Assembly: GCA_963780545.1 (NCBI GenBank)
Contig: CAWACK010000020.1
Location: 62,001 to 126,000, forward strand
Length of the DNA stretch: 64,000 nucleotides
Reading direction: 5' to 3'
DNA from: UBA8941 sp963780545
Lineage (GTDB): Archaea > Thermoproteota > Bathyarchaeia > TCS64
Shown: positions 36,333 to 44,413 of the stretch, piece by piece
Numbering within the stretch: the first letter of the stretch is position 1
Layout: each line of letters opens with the position of its first letter
Notes under the pieces: generated by a model
Databases searched by the model: none
Seen by the model: the letters and a program-made list of their open reading frames with translations, nothing else
What the model was told of the DNA's origin: nothing
Position numbers and translations under genes: made by a program

Positions 36333-36716
36333 TCGAATAATGCTATATTCCTTGTATCACCCCTACCTTTTGACTGTCGTAGGATCCTTTTCAGAGGCTC
36401 ATTCGGTTCGTAAGTGGCTTGGTTGGCTGCAGCGCGCGCGGAGGCGAAGGGTACAATTCCACCGGACCGCAATGAAGGTAGTGCGTCATCTTGGGGGGCG
36501 GAGGTATCGCGGGTCACATACGAAGAATCATCAGTGAGTATGCAGCAGATCATGACGAGGGTCGTATTCAACCCGCGCGCGCATTGTTGGCCAAAGGAGA
36601 TACTTAGCTTGTCAACTTCTCGGATGGCGCGCTCATCCCCAGCTATCGGTGCTGTTGTAAATCCTATCGTTGGAGTTGAGGTCAACTTGTCGTTTGGAAC
36701 CCAAGTGGGGTAAAGT
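36333..36716. other. Gap without a recognisable gene
   Basis: Both strands carry open frames of about 100-125 codons here, but neither resembles a known family and both contain composition typical of chance frames. The stretch lies between the FrlB-like gene and a hairpin element. It may contain decayed coding sequence. Confidence 0.3.
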
Positions 36717-36807
36717 TAATCCTCTATTAATAATGGATGTTTACACTTGTATTCTAAGCGAATACATTCTACTACAAATGTACACATCCATCATTAATAG
36801 AGGATTA
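36717..36807. repeat. Hairpin element, copy 1 (35-bp inverted repeats)
   Basis: Arms at 36717-36751 and 36773-36807 are inverted repeats of 35 bp with three mismatches (left arm begins TAATCCTCTATTAATAATGG). The 21-nt loop holds GAATACATTC. The loop and inner arms recur in reverse orientation at 39.7 kb. It lies 54 bp ahead of a small ferredoxin-fold gene. Confidence 0.85.
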
Positions 36808-36860
36808 TCCTAATTCAGTCTGGCGCATTAGCGCTCAATAAAATGTTTGGGGGTGTTCTG

Positions 36861-37169
36861 ATGGCGAAGAAGATCGTTCAGATAAACTTCAAGTACAATG
36901 TTTCGGAGGATGAGCTTCTCAAGCTATACGATAGTCGACTCGACTACTTCGTCAAACTAGAGGGGCTTGATTGGAAGATATGGATACACGACCCCGCCAC
37001 GAAGACGGCTGGTGCCATCTATCTCTTCAAGGATGAGAAGTCCTTCAAGGACTATGAGACCAGCTACATCGAGCCTCGGTTGAAGAAGAATCCCGCCCTG
37101 AGTGACGTGGAGGTAAAGGTCTTCGACATAATGACCAAGTACACCAAGGCGACGAGGGGACCCGTCTAA
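36861..37169 (+). CDS. Small YdhR/Dabb-like ferredoxin-fold protein
   Basis: A 102-residue protein beginning MAKKIVQINFKYNVSEDEL, with a second strand LDWKIWIHDPATKTAGAIYLFKDEKSFKDY and a final VEVKVFDIM. This is the pattern of dimeric alpha/beta-barrel proteins such as YdhR mono-oxygenase-like proteins. No catalytic assignment is possible. The ATG at 36861 follows GGGGGTG by seven bases; an ATG at 36843 is weaker. It is followed by the PLP decarboxylase after 30 bp. Confidence 0.65.
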   Translation: MAKKIVQINFKYNVSEDELLKLYDSRLDYFVKLEGLDWKIWIHDPATKTAGAIYLFKDEKSFKDYETSYIEPRLKKNPALSDVEVKVFDIMTKYTKATRGPV

Positions 37170-37199
37170 ATACGGAAAAACATTGCGTAGGCGATATTA

Positions 37200-38683
37200 T
37201 TGAATAAAGTTCAGGTTAATTACGATGAGATGAGTCTCGATCCTGAAGACTGGGAAAAGACCAGGCGGATTGGACACAAGATGCTCGACGACATGATCGA
37301 TCATCAACAAGAAATATCAAAACTCCCCTACAAGCCTACAACAACCGAAGCCGTCGAGGACATACGCACAAGGCTCTCCGAAGGGGGTGATGGAGAGGAA
37401 GCCGTCTACGAGGTATTCAAACGCAGCATCTACCCATACTTAGTACATAACGATAAGCCAAAGTTCTGGGGTGGGGTAGCGGGAACAGGTTCACCGTATG
37501 GCATGTTAGCTATGATGCTCACAGCCGGGGTCAATGCGGGCATAGAGACAATTGACTCATCAGGCGTTGTACACAAGCAGGTCATTGACTGGATCAAGGA
37601 ACTCCTCGGCTACCCGTCGGAGGCGGGCGGAGTCCTCGTGAGTGGGGGATCAGAGGCCAACTTCACGGGGCTCGCAGTCGCAAGAAACGCTATGGCCAAG
37701 GTCGATATGAAGGCCAAGGGCATGCAGGACGTCCCTAAGAAGATGACCCTTTACGTGAGCGACGGCGGCCACCACTGCCTCGAAAGGAGCGTGGAGCTAC
37801 TTGGTATAGGAGGCGACAATCTCCGTTGGGTGCCGAGTGGGGGTGACTACAGGATGGATATTTCGGCGCTCAAAGAAACGATAAGGAAGGACCGTGAGGC
37901 GGGTTACTATCCCTTCTGCTTGATTGGCAACGCCGGCTCAGTAGACACTGGGGCTTTCGACGACTTCAACTCCCTCGCGGACTTGGCGAAGAAGGAGAGG
38001 ATGTGGTTCCACGTGGATGGCGTCTTTGGGTGCTGGGTGAAGCTGAGTGAGACCCACAGGCATCTGGCTGATGGGATTGAGAGGGCGGACAGCCTCGCGG
38101 TGGATCTACATAAGTGGATGTATATGCCATACGGCATCGGCTGTACATTGGTGAAGGATAGGCTCGCACACTACTCTACCTTCGTGTACGGGCATGAGGC
38201 ACAGTACCTAAAGACCGCTAAGGACATGGCGGAGGCTCATGGCGACTCATTTAGCAACGCACACAATCTGGCTCTTCCGCTGAGCAGGGAGTTCCGCAGC
38301 CTCAAGGCTATATGCTGCTGAGGGCCAACGGGAAGGAGAAGTACAGCCAGCTTATCCAGAAGAACCTTGATCAGGCTAGTTACCTCGCCGGGCTCGTGGA
38401 GAAGGATAAGGATCTGGAGCTAATGGCACCGGTAGCTAGTAACGTAGTTTGCCTTCGGTATAACCCGGGCGGCTTGTCGGAGCAGCAATTGGACAATTTG
38501 AACAAATCTATCGCGAATGGCCTTAATGCCGTGAGTTTTTGGATGCTGAGTGACACGACGGTTAAAGGTCGTTTCACGCTTAGGGCTGCTATCACAAATC
38601 ATCGGAGTAGACGAAGTGACTTCGATTACGTGGTTTCTCTAGTGAAGGAGTTAGGGGCTAAAGCTGCAGCTAAGGGTGTTTAA
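37200..38683 (+). CDS. Group II PLP-dependent amino-acid decarboxylase (frameshifted)
   Basis: Two adjacent frames encode one decarboxylase of the glutamate/aromatic amino-acid group. The first runs from a TTG start at 37200 to a stop soon after SLKAICC; the second resumes with YMLLRANGKEKYSQLI. One missing base in the Ala codon near 38308 explains it, and repair gives 494 residues, a normal length. The PLP lysine is in VDLHKWMYMPYG, with HVDGVFGCW and SGGSEANFTGLAVAR also present. Expected chemistry is loss of the alpha-carboxylate from tyrosine, aspartate, glutamate or similar. Real lesion versus sequence error is unresolved. Confidence 0.85.
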
Positions 38684-38770
38684 GGGTTCCCTTAGCCTAA
38701 TCGTTGTTACCTAGGGCTTTAATAAAAAATATATCAACAGGATATAAACAATGTTAACTTTGTTTTTCCC

Positions 38771-38797
38771 GTTTGGGTTTGGGGCCATGGACTTATC
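38771..38797 (+). repeat. Dispersed 27-nt repeat, copy 1
   Basis: GTTTGGGTTTGGGGCCATGG followed by ACTTATC. The copy at 51448-51474 differs by two bases. It lies between the converging ends of the decarboxylase and QueG-like genes. Confidence 0.65.
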
Positions 38798-38818
38798 GAC
38801 ATACTCAACTTTACTTCT

Positions 38819-39631
38819 CTAACCCTCGCTCTTTTCTCCCATATGGACAGGCCCTCTGACAGGTCGTGCAATCAGGATCGAATTGTCGGTGAGCCTCGGG
38901 CTGTGCTTGCTAAAAATCGTGTCAACATCCGGCGTTTTGCCGAACTTTTCACTGTATTTCAACTCACCAGAGATCAGGCTAACCCAATCATCGGCACCAT
39001 ATGGATTAACGAGGCACCTCGAATGATCAACCCTATATGGGGTCAGCGCCCCCGTTGGACAGGCTTTCAAGCATTTATCGCAGTCCCCGCATAGATCCTT
39101 ATCGAACGGCTCATCATAAACTAACTCAGCGTTGGTTACTATCGCGCCCAGCCTAACCCATGGACCATATTTTGGGTTGATTATGAGAGCGTTTTTCCCA
39201 TAGTTGCCGAAACCCGCCAGCCTAGCCATCTGCTTATACGGCAGACTGTCGTCGGCCACCTCCGCCTCTAACCCCTTTGCCCGAAGGTGCTGGAGTAATC
39301 TTAGATCATTTATATTGGTGGGATACCCGCAGAGGTCTATTCTATTCCCCTTCCTAATGATGGCCTCGTAGATGTCATCCGAAGCGTGGTATCCGAGGAC
39401 TATGATTGATTTGGCGTCCTTCATCTGCTCCGTCGTTTTCATGGTGGATGTGTCCCTCCAATCTTGCCGGTAGCTGGGTATCTTGTCCAGACTCTCCGCG
39501 GGGATTATTCCCACGAGGTCTGCACAAGCTCTCCAGGCGCTATATGACATAGCGTGTTCCTTCACCTCTTGAGTTAATTTTAATACTTCATCCGCGCGTG
39601 CGCGCTGGTTGAGTGTTTCACCTTTAGCCAT
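38819..39631 (-). CDS. QueG-like iron-sulfur protein (epoxyqueuosine reductase family)
   Basis: A 270-residue protein resembling the catalytic part of epoxyqueuosine reductase and the related reductive-dehalogenase fold: SIIVLGYHASDDIYEAI, then ADDSLPYKQMARLAGFGNYGKNALIINPKYGPWVRLGAIVTN, then one clear 4Fe-4S motif CGDCDKCLKACPTGAL and a later Cys in SRCLV. QueG uses cobalamin and has two clusters; here only one full motif is visible. Substrate unknown. It is isolated, with hairpin copy 2 just upstream of its start. Confidence 0.8.
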   Translation of the reverse strand: MAKGETLNQRARADEVLKLTQEVKEHAMSYSAWRACADLVGIIPAESLDKIPSYRQDWRDTSTMKTTEQMKDAKSIIVLGYHASDDIYEAIIRKGNRIDLCGYPTNINDLRLLQHLRAKGLEAEVADDSLPYKQMARLAGFGNYGKNALIINPKYGPWVRLGAIVTNAELVYDEPFDKDLCGDCDKCLKACPTGALTPYRVDHSRCLVNPYGADDWVSLISGELKYSEKFGKTPDVDTIFSKHSPRLTDNSILIARPVRGPVHMGEKSEG

Positions 39632-39693
39632 AGAATCAACTCATTAAATACAGCATTTACTGAATCGTGATTAGGGACCTGTATCATTTATCG

Positions 39694-39750
39694 TGGATGT
39701 TTACAATTGTAGTAGAATGTATTCGCTTAGATTACAAGTGTAAACGTCCA
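39694..39750. repeat. Hairpin element, copy 2 (inverted relative to copy 1)
   Basis: Inner arms at 39694-39711 and 39733-39750 pair with two mismatches; outer arms are degenerate, extending to about 39682 and 39766. The loop GTAGAATGTATTCGCTTAGA is the reverse complement of the copy 1 loop. It lies between the QueG-like gene and another small ferredoxin-fold gene. Confidence 0.8.
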
Positions 39751-39850
39751 TCATTAATAGATAATTAACTCCACTCCACTTCAGGGTTCAACCAACAGGT
39801 TGGCCTCGGCTCCGTGTTGGGGAGCCATACAAGTACCAAGAAAAATGGAG

Positions 39851-40126
39851 ATGAGTAAGATGATAGTTATAGGGTACTGGGACTGGTTCGGAACACCAGA
39901 AGAATTCGAGGAACATCAAACAGCTTGGAAAAAAGCCGCTAAAGAGGTACCTGGGATCAAGTCCACGAAGCTTTACAGCCCCCATCAAGCAAGGTATCAT
40001 TATGCCTGGATAACCGAGGCTGATTCCTATGACTCAGTTTTGAAGGCGTTGGCAAAAATGCCTAAGAGAGACAGAAACTCGCTGACACACCAAGTTGCGG
40101 AGATTTTCACAGAAACATTATTTTAA
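39851..40126 (+). CDS. Small ferredoxin-fold protein, DUF3303-like
   Basis: A 91-residue protein beginning MSKMIVIGYWDWFGTPEEFEEH, with a second strand KSTKLYSPHQARYHYAWITEADSYDSVLKAL. The fold class matches the proteins at 21.9 and 36.9 kb. The ATG at 39851 follows GGAG; upstream in-frame codons are not supported. Function unknown. Its position directly behind a hairpin element parallels the 36.9-kb gene. Confidence 0.6.
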   Translation: MSKMIVIGYWDWFGTPEEFEEHQTAWKKAAKEVPGIKSTKLYSPHQARYHYAWITEADSYDSVLKALAKMPKRDRNSLTHQVAEIFTETLF

Positions 40127-40235
40127 AATGCAAACCCCTTTTTTTCTCTTATTTTTCTAACCCTACGTTTTTTCTCTGTGTGAGTGAGGACATAGCCTTA
40201 TCCTCACTTCCACTTGATTCTTCTCCAGTGATTCT

Positions 40236-40337
40236 ATGGTTGACTTAGGTGAGATTCAGGCCGCCTACTACATGGTGGCAGCAACCGGAGTATTCGTAGC
40301 AGCAGTATACTACGTCCTCAACATGAAAGCAACATAG
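40236..40337 (+). CDS. 33-residue single-span membrane peptide
   Basis: ATG at 40236 opens 33 codons: MVDLGEIQAAYYMVAATG, then a hydrophobic run and a short basic end NMKAT. One transmembrane helix covers about residues 9-29. It resembles the N-terminus of larger archaeal membrane proteins starting IQ-x-x-YY-x-VAATG, so it may be a real small protein or the stub of a truncated one. No partner is evident. Confidence 0.5.
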   Translation: MVDLGEIQAAYYMVAATGVFVAAVYYVLNMKAT

Positions 40338-40384
40338 AGCACGCGCAGAAGGGTTGAAGTGATCTTCCCCGACACAACTTAACC

Positions 40385-40825
40385 ATGAGAACCATCGAAT
40401 CGAGAGAGCAACCGGGACTTATCGCTATAGGCCTCGGGCCAGGGGAGAAGCTTCTGGAGTCGATAAACGAGGCTATAAAGTCCAGCGAAATCAGGGATGG
40501 GGTCGTCATTTCAGGCATAGGGACCTTGAAGCGCTGCCGCATGCACTACGTCAATACGACGTCTTTCCCAGCGGAGAACCACTATTACGTCGTTGAAGAG
40601 CCTCTTGAGATAGGATCAATCAGCGGGATTATAGCTGATTACGAGGCCCACCTTCACATGACTGTGGGGTGTAGGGATCAGCGGACCTACGCTGGGCACC
40701 TCGAGGAGGACTGTGAAGTTCTTTATCTGGCGGAGGTTCTCATCATGAAGTTACGTGATATAGGGCTGGAGAGGCGGATTGATCCGCAGTACGGTGTCTC
40801 TCTTTTAAGAGAGCGCGTTCGGTGA
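40385..40825 (+). CDS. PPC/DUF296-domain protein
   Basis: A 146-residue single PPC (DUF296) domain, the trimeric fold also found fused to plant AT-hooks. Conserved stretches are LGPGEKLLESINEAI, GVVISGIGTLKRCRMHYV and HLHMTVGCRDQRTYAGHLEEDCEVLYLAEVLI, with histidines that may bind metal. Role in prokaryotes is not defined. Confidence 0.88.
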   Translation: MRTIESREQPGLIAIGLGPGEKLLESINEAIKSSEIRDGVVISGIGTLKRCRMHYVNTTSFPAENHYYVVEEPLEIGSISGIIADYEAHLHMTVGCRDQRTYAGHLEEDCEVLYLAEVLIMKLRDIGLERRIDPQYGVSLLRERVR

Positions 40826-41021
40826 ATAAGTGTCACTCTGATCTAATTGGCCTACACAGCGAAAACGTCCCCCACAATAGTCTCATCCTAAGCTCCATCT
40901 GAGTGACTAACCTTTAGAAGTCGGTTACGACCGGCAAAACCGCTAATTCACCTATTCAATCCATCAAAGATACATAATTTTAACGATTATTCAGGATCCA
41001 TAAAGTTGAATGGTTGCCGCA

Positions 41022-41049
41022 CACGCGTTGTATCTTCTGCGTACGCGTG
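41022..41049. terminator. Hairpin after the FrlD-like gene
   Basis: CACGCGT at 41022-41028 pairs with ACGCGTG at 41043-41049, three bases past the stop of the minus-strand kinase gene. No clear T-tract follows, so a termination role is only suggested. Confidence 0.3.
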
Positions 41050-41051
41050 AA

Positions 41052-41855
41052 TCAATTACCGCCCCATCCACCGAGACGTTTACAGGTCTCAGTGGCGGCC
41101 CTGTGTCCGGAATTCACCGCTTCCTGGATTGAGGAGTTCCTAAGTCGGGAGCAGAGGAAAGCGGCGATGTAGCTGTCTCCCGCACCGAGGGTATCGACAA
41201 CCTCCACAGGTTCGGCTTCGCCTCTGTAGACATTGGCGCCGTCGAAGACGAGGGAGCCGTGCTCCCCGAGGGTCATAACGACTATCCCAGGCGTCCTCGC
41301 CTTAAGCTCTCGAATCTTCTCCTCAGGGTTGAGGCCCTTTGTAATCAGTTCCTTACCGCTGAAGAAGCTATAGTCGAGCCAAGGCATCACCTCGAGGGCT
41401 TTGTGGGTCAATTGGTTGCTGAAGTCGCAGCTAAGGAGGGGGCGACCATCCGTTTTGATCTCCGGGATGAGCTCTCTCCCAAAACCCCAGACAGAGTAGT
41501 GTACGAGGTCGTAGGTTCTCACTCGGGAGAGAAGAGCCACCGGGAATTTGGCGTCTTTCTGGACACCCTCGACATAGTCGGAGAAGACTCGGTCACCACC
41601 CCTAATGAGGATAGTTGTGACCGCCGACTCTCCTGGTAGTCTGATTACACCGTCGGTGTGAAGCCCCTCTCGCTTCATCTGGTCTACCATAAAGTCCCCC
41701 GCCTCATCGGTACCCATTACACCTATGTAGTCAGCTTCTATGCCGGGTATCCGGTTGGTGTAGACGGCAACATTAAGTGCATTGCCCCCGGGAAACCGGC
41801 GGCCCAACTCCGTGTAGTTGTCAACACAGTTGTCGCCTATACTGAGGAACCTCAC
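41052..41855 (-). CDS. PfkB-family kinase, FrlD-like fructosamine 6-kinase
   Basis: A 267-residue ribokinase-family sugar kinase. It opens IGDNCVDNYTELGRRFPGGNALNVAVYT, strikingly like E. coli fructoselysine 6-kinase as I recall it (IGDNCVD...SGGNAVNVAVY), and shares DRVFSDYVEGV and VTLGEHGSLVFDGA. The catalytic motif DTLGAGDSYIAAFLC is intact. It would phosphorylate fructosamines so that the FrlB-like deglycase at 35.3 kb can free the amino acid. Possible wider substrate range as in other PfkB kinases. Confidence 0.82.
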   Translation of the reverse strand: MRFLSIGDNCVDNYTELGRRFPGGNALNVAVYTNRIPGIEADYIGVMGTDEAGDFMVDQMKREGLHTDGVIRLPGESAVTTILIRGGDRVFSDYVEGVQKDAKFPVALLSRVRTYDLVHYSVWGFGRELIPEIKTDGRPLLSCDFSNQLTHKALEVMPWLDYSFFSGKELITKGLNPEEKIRELKARTPGIVVMTLGEHGSLVFDGANVYRGEAEPVEVVDTLGAGDSYIAAFLCSRLRNSSIQEAVNSGHRAATETCKRLGGWGGN

Positions 41856-42063
41856 ATAATAGCCTCCAGGGAAAGATCAAGAGACAAGTTATTGAGTTTG
41901 TCGCATAGTAGCAGCTGAGGCCCCTGCAGCCGTATTTTTTGGGGTAAAAAGAATTAGGATTATTCATTATTCAATATTGTAAACCAAGATTAGTACACGT
42001 GTCCCATTGCTCCGCGTTCCGAGCCCCTTAAACGGTGGCTCTAGCCACTCTATCCTGATAACC

Positions 42064-42621
42064 ATGGAGCTAGATGAAGCAATATTGGGTAGACGCTCCT
42101 GCCGAAGCTACGATCAGACCAGACATGTCACAAACGAAATGCTCAGAGAGATCATCTACGCAGGGACCTGGGCCCCTTCGGGCACAAACAGTCAACCCTG
42201 GAGATTCACCATACTCTCAGGCGAGGCAAAGGCCGACTTCATTAAGACCTTCAGGATCAACATCGAGGCGAAGAAGGCCGAGATGAGCAAAGAGGCTGAG
42301 AACATCGCCTTCTGGTCGTGCACCAGCCTAGAGAAGTCGGATGTAGTCATTCTAGTATGGGACAAGGAGAAATCTTTGACCAGCCCCCAAAGCATAGGCG
42401 CCTGCATCCAAACCATGATGCTGAAGGCTTATGGGATGGGAGTAGGGACTCTTTGGGTGGCTGCCGTCAGATTGAGCCTGGAGGAGATTGTGAAGAGATA
42501 TGGCCACGCTGACTGGGAGCTTATAGCCGGAGTAGGTGTTGGTTACCCTTCCGAGAAGATGCTTGGAAAGAAGGGGCCACCGCGCTTGGCAGTCGACCAA
42601 GTAGCGGAGTTTTTTGATTGA
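42064..42621 (+). CDS. Nitroreductase-family flavoprotein
   Basis: A 185-residue FMN-binding nitroreductase. RRSCRSYDQTRHVTNEMLREIIYAGTWAPSGTNSQPWRF gives the phosphate-binding Arg residues and the NSQPW motif; GIGA-type helix ACIQTMMLKAYGMGVGTLWV follows. The ATG at 42064 (MELDEAILGRRS) fits the family; an upstream frame to 42007 does not. Natural substrate unknown. Confidence 0.9.
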   Translation: MELDEAILGRRSCRSYDQTRHVTNEMLREIIYAGTWAPSGTNSQPWRFTILSGEAKADFIKTFRINIEAKKAEMSKEAENIAFWSCTSLEKSDVVILVWDKEKSLTSPQSIGACIQTMMLKAYGMGVGTLWVAAVRLSLEEIVKRYGHADWELIAGVGVGYPSEKMLGKKGPPRLAVDQVAEFFD

Positions 42622-42648
42622 CTCCGCATTTTAAAGCACCTATTTCTG

Positions 42649-43206
42649 CTACAAGTCTGAGCTTCGTACTCTCAGTCTACTCTCGATCTCCTTCTCCAGT
42701 AGTGCTTCCACACCGCCCTCAAAGGTGACGTGCCTGAATCTCATCAACCTCGCTTTATCTCCGACTACCGAATCATACTCGACAGCCTGCAGTAGCATTT
42801 CCAGTTTGTCAGCCGAGTGGACGAGACGCGCCTCTTCAGAGGAATCTTCGTTATATTCATCAATGATCGATTCGTACCTCATCGCCAAATCTGGAGGCAA
42901 GAACCCCATAAGGTGTTTAACTGCATTCTTCTCATTCAGTTTCCAGGCAGGCTTCTCCTCTTTCTGGGTTGGTGTTAGGTCTCCAACCTCAGCTTCAGCG
43001 AGGTCGTGTAGGAGAGCCATCCTGATCATCTTTCCCCCGTCATGGCCTCCAAGGTCAGCGAAAAGCATCGCGATTAGGGCGGTCCGATAGCTGTGGTCCG
43101 CGACCGATTCCGGGTGGGGAACTCCAGCCTCAACCCAGCCAGTCCTCTGGAGCCTCTTCAGCTTCCCAGCCTCCATGAGGAAGTCAACTTCACCTTTAGG
43201 GTCCAC
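42649..43206 (-). CDS. HD-domain hydrolase (HDDC2/YfbR-like 5'-nucleotidase)
   Basis: A protein of about 185 residues with HD metal motifs HPESVADHSYRTALIA, ALLHDLAEAEVGDLTPTQK and a late HSADKLEML. Family enzymes remove phosphate from deoxynucleoside monophosphates. Homologues begin close to VDFLLEAGKLKRL, so the GTG at 43206 is preferred; an ATG at 43176 or the full frame to 43317 are alternatives. It follows another HD-domain gene on the same strand. Confidence 0.85.
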   Translation of the reverse strand: MDPKGEVDFLMEAGKLKRLQRTGWVEAGVPHPESVADHSYRTALIAMLFADLGGHDGGKMIRMALLHDLAEAEVGDLTPTQKEEKPAWKLNEKNAVKHLMGFLPPDLAMRYESIIDEYNEDSSEEARLVHSADKLEMLLQAVEYDSVVGDKARLMRFRHVTFEGGVEALLEKEIESRLRVRSSDL

Positions 43207-43331
43207 AATTAGGATGCCAACCCCAGGGCTATTTGAGAGGTTTCCCCCAGCTGGGGGAGGTCTTCTACACCTATTTTTGGGGAGTCGTAGGAGCGATACC
43301 CACCCTTTTTTCTCCACATTCCCACGCGCAC

Positions 43332-43829
43332 TTATCTGGAGATCTCATTCACTATATCCCAGATAGCGAACCCCTCTCTTTCCGCGAACCCGAGAATATA
43401 CTCCCCAATCCATGGCCTATCTTTGCACTCCATTCGAATAGCGTCGAAGAGCTCAGTGGGCGTGCACGGCGTCTTGATTCCCTGATCTTCGATTAATATG
43501 GCTAGGTTATCTGCGAAGATAAGGGCCCTGTCAAGTACCGTCACCGGCTTCACCCCGGACCTGTAGTCATGGGCTTTAATGGCGTGGATGCTTGCCTCGG
43601 GGAGCTTACCCTCAAGCAGTTCAGCTGTCTTGTGTCCATGTCGCTCTGGGTCGTGTTCGGTGATGTCGTGATCGAGGTCGTGGAGGAGGCCAACCAGCCC
43701 CCAGTCTTTGGGGTTACCAGAGAACCGAGTTGCGAGGACCTCCATTAGGCGGGACACGAGAACCGAGTGGAAGTACTTGCTTGAACCCTCCAGCAGTAGG
43801 TGGGCCTCCTCAACGGTGATGCCCGCCAT
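43332..43829 (-). CDS. HD-domain metal-dependent phosphohydrolase
   Basis: A 165-residue HD-domain protein. HSVLVSRLMEVLA supplies the first His, GLLHDLDHDITEHDPERHGHKTAELL the HD pair and following His residues, and IHAIKAHDYRSG plus DRALIFADNLAILI the last ligands. Substrate unknown. It is first of a likely two-gene operon with the YfbR-like gene, so both may act on nucleotides. Confidence 0.85.
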   Translation of the reverse strand: MAGITVEEAHLLLEGSSKYFHSVLVSRLMEVLATRFSGNPKDWGLVGLLHDLDHDITEHDPERHGHKTAELLEGKLPEASIHAIKAHDYRSGVKPVTVLDRALIFADNLAILIEDQGIKTPCTPTELFDAIRMECKDRPWIGEYILGFAEREGFAIWDIVNEISR

Positions 43830-43945
43830 CGTAAGAAAGTGAACGTTGAAGCTTAAAAGACGGGCGGGCGGTTTTGTGGGCTTGCGTGCGTGGTCAGCGC
43901 GCGATTAGTAAGCAGTTAAAAACTCAAAGTGGTAAGTTGAGAGCG

Positions 43946-44323
43946 ATGAACGAGCCGAGTGGCAAAATCAATTTTATCGGCGTCGTCGAGAAAGTCGATG
44001 GTGACTTCACCACCATTAAGGTTTATCCCGAATACGCGTCAGGTCTCGACGGACTCGCCGAGTATAAGCGACTCTACATCATTTACTGGCTTCACGAGGC
44101 TGACAACCAGGTGCTCAGGGCGACACTTAGGGTCGTCCCCAGACGCCATGGCGCCACCGAGGAGAGGGGAGTCTTCGCAACACACAGCCCGCACCGCCCT
44201 AACCCTATAGGTCTCACCATCGTGGACCTTCTCAACATCGAGGGCAACAAACTTTTAGTCCATGGCCTAGACGCATTCGAGGGATCCCCAATAGTCGACA
44301 TCAAACCCGAAGAACACAACTAA
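43946..44323 (+). CDS. TrmO/TsaA-family tRNA methyltransferase
   Basis: A 125-residue YaeB/TsaA-family beta-barrel protein. The hallmark is GVFATHSPHRPNPIGLTIVDLL, followed by GLDAFEGSPIVDIKP. Bacterial TrmO uses SAM to N6-methylate t6A37 in tRNA-Thr. Several ATG-less codons upstream extend the frame to 43874, but MNEPSGKINFIGVV is the sensible start. Confidence 0.9.
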   Translation: MNEPSGKINFIGVVEKVDGDFTTIKVYPEYASGLDGLAEYKRLYIIYWLHEADNQVLRATLRVVPRRHGATEERGVFATHSPHRPNPIGLTIVDLLNIEGNKLLVHGLDAFEGSPIVDIKPEEHN

Positions 44324-44413
44324 GCCCGGATAAATATTGCATCTAGGTACCAGAGGACAGAAAACCAACTATTAAATATCCTAGAATCGTCTCCACAGAT
44401 GAGGCACAACCCG

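Noticed and set aside
36414..36713. 99-codon plus-strand frame between the FrlB-like gene and the hairpin element
   Set aside because: An antisense frame of similar length exists, no ribosome-binding site is evident and no family is recognised.
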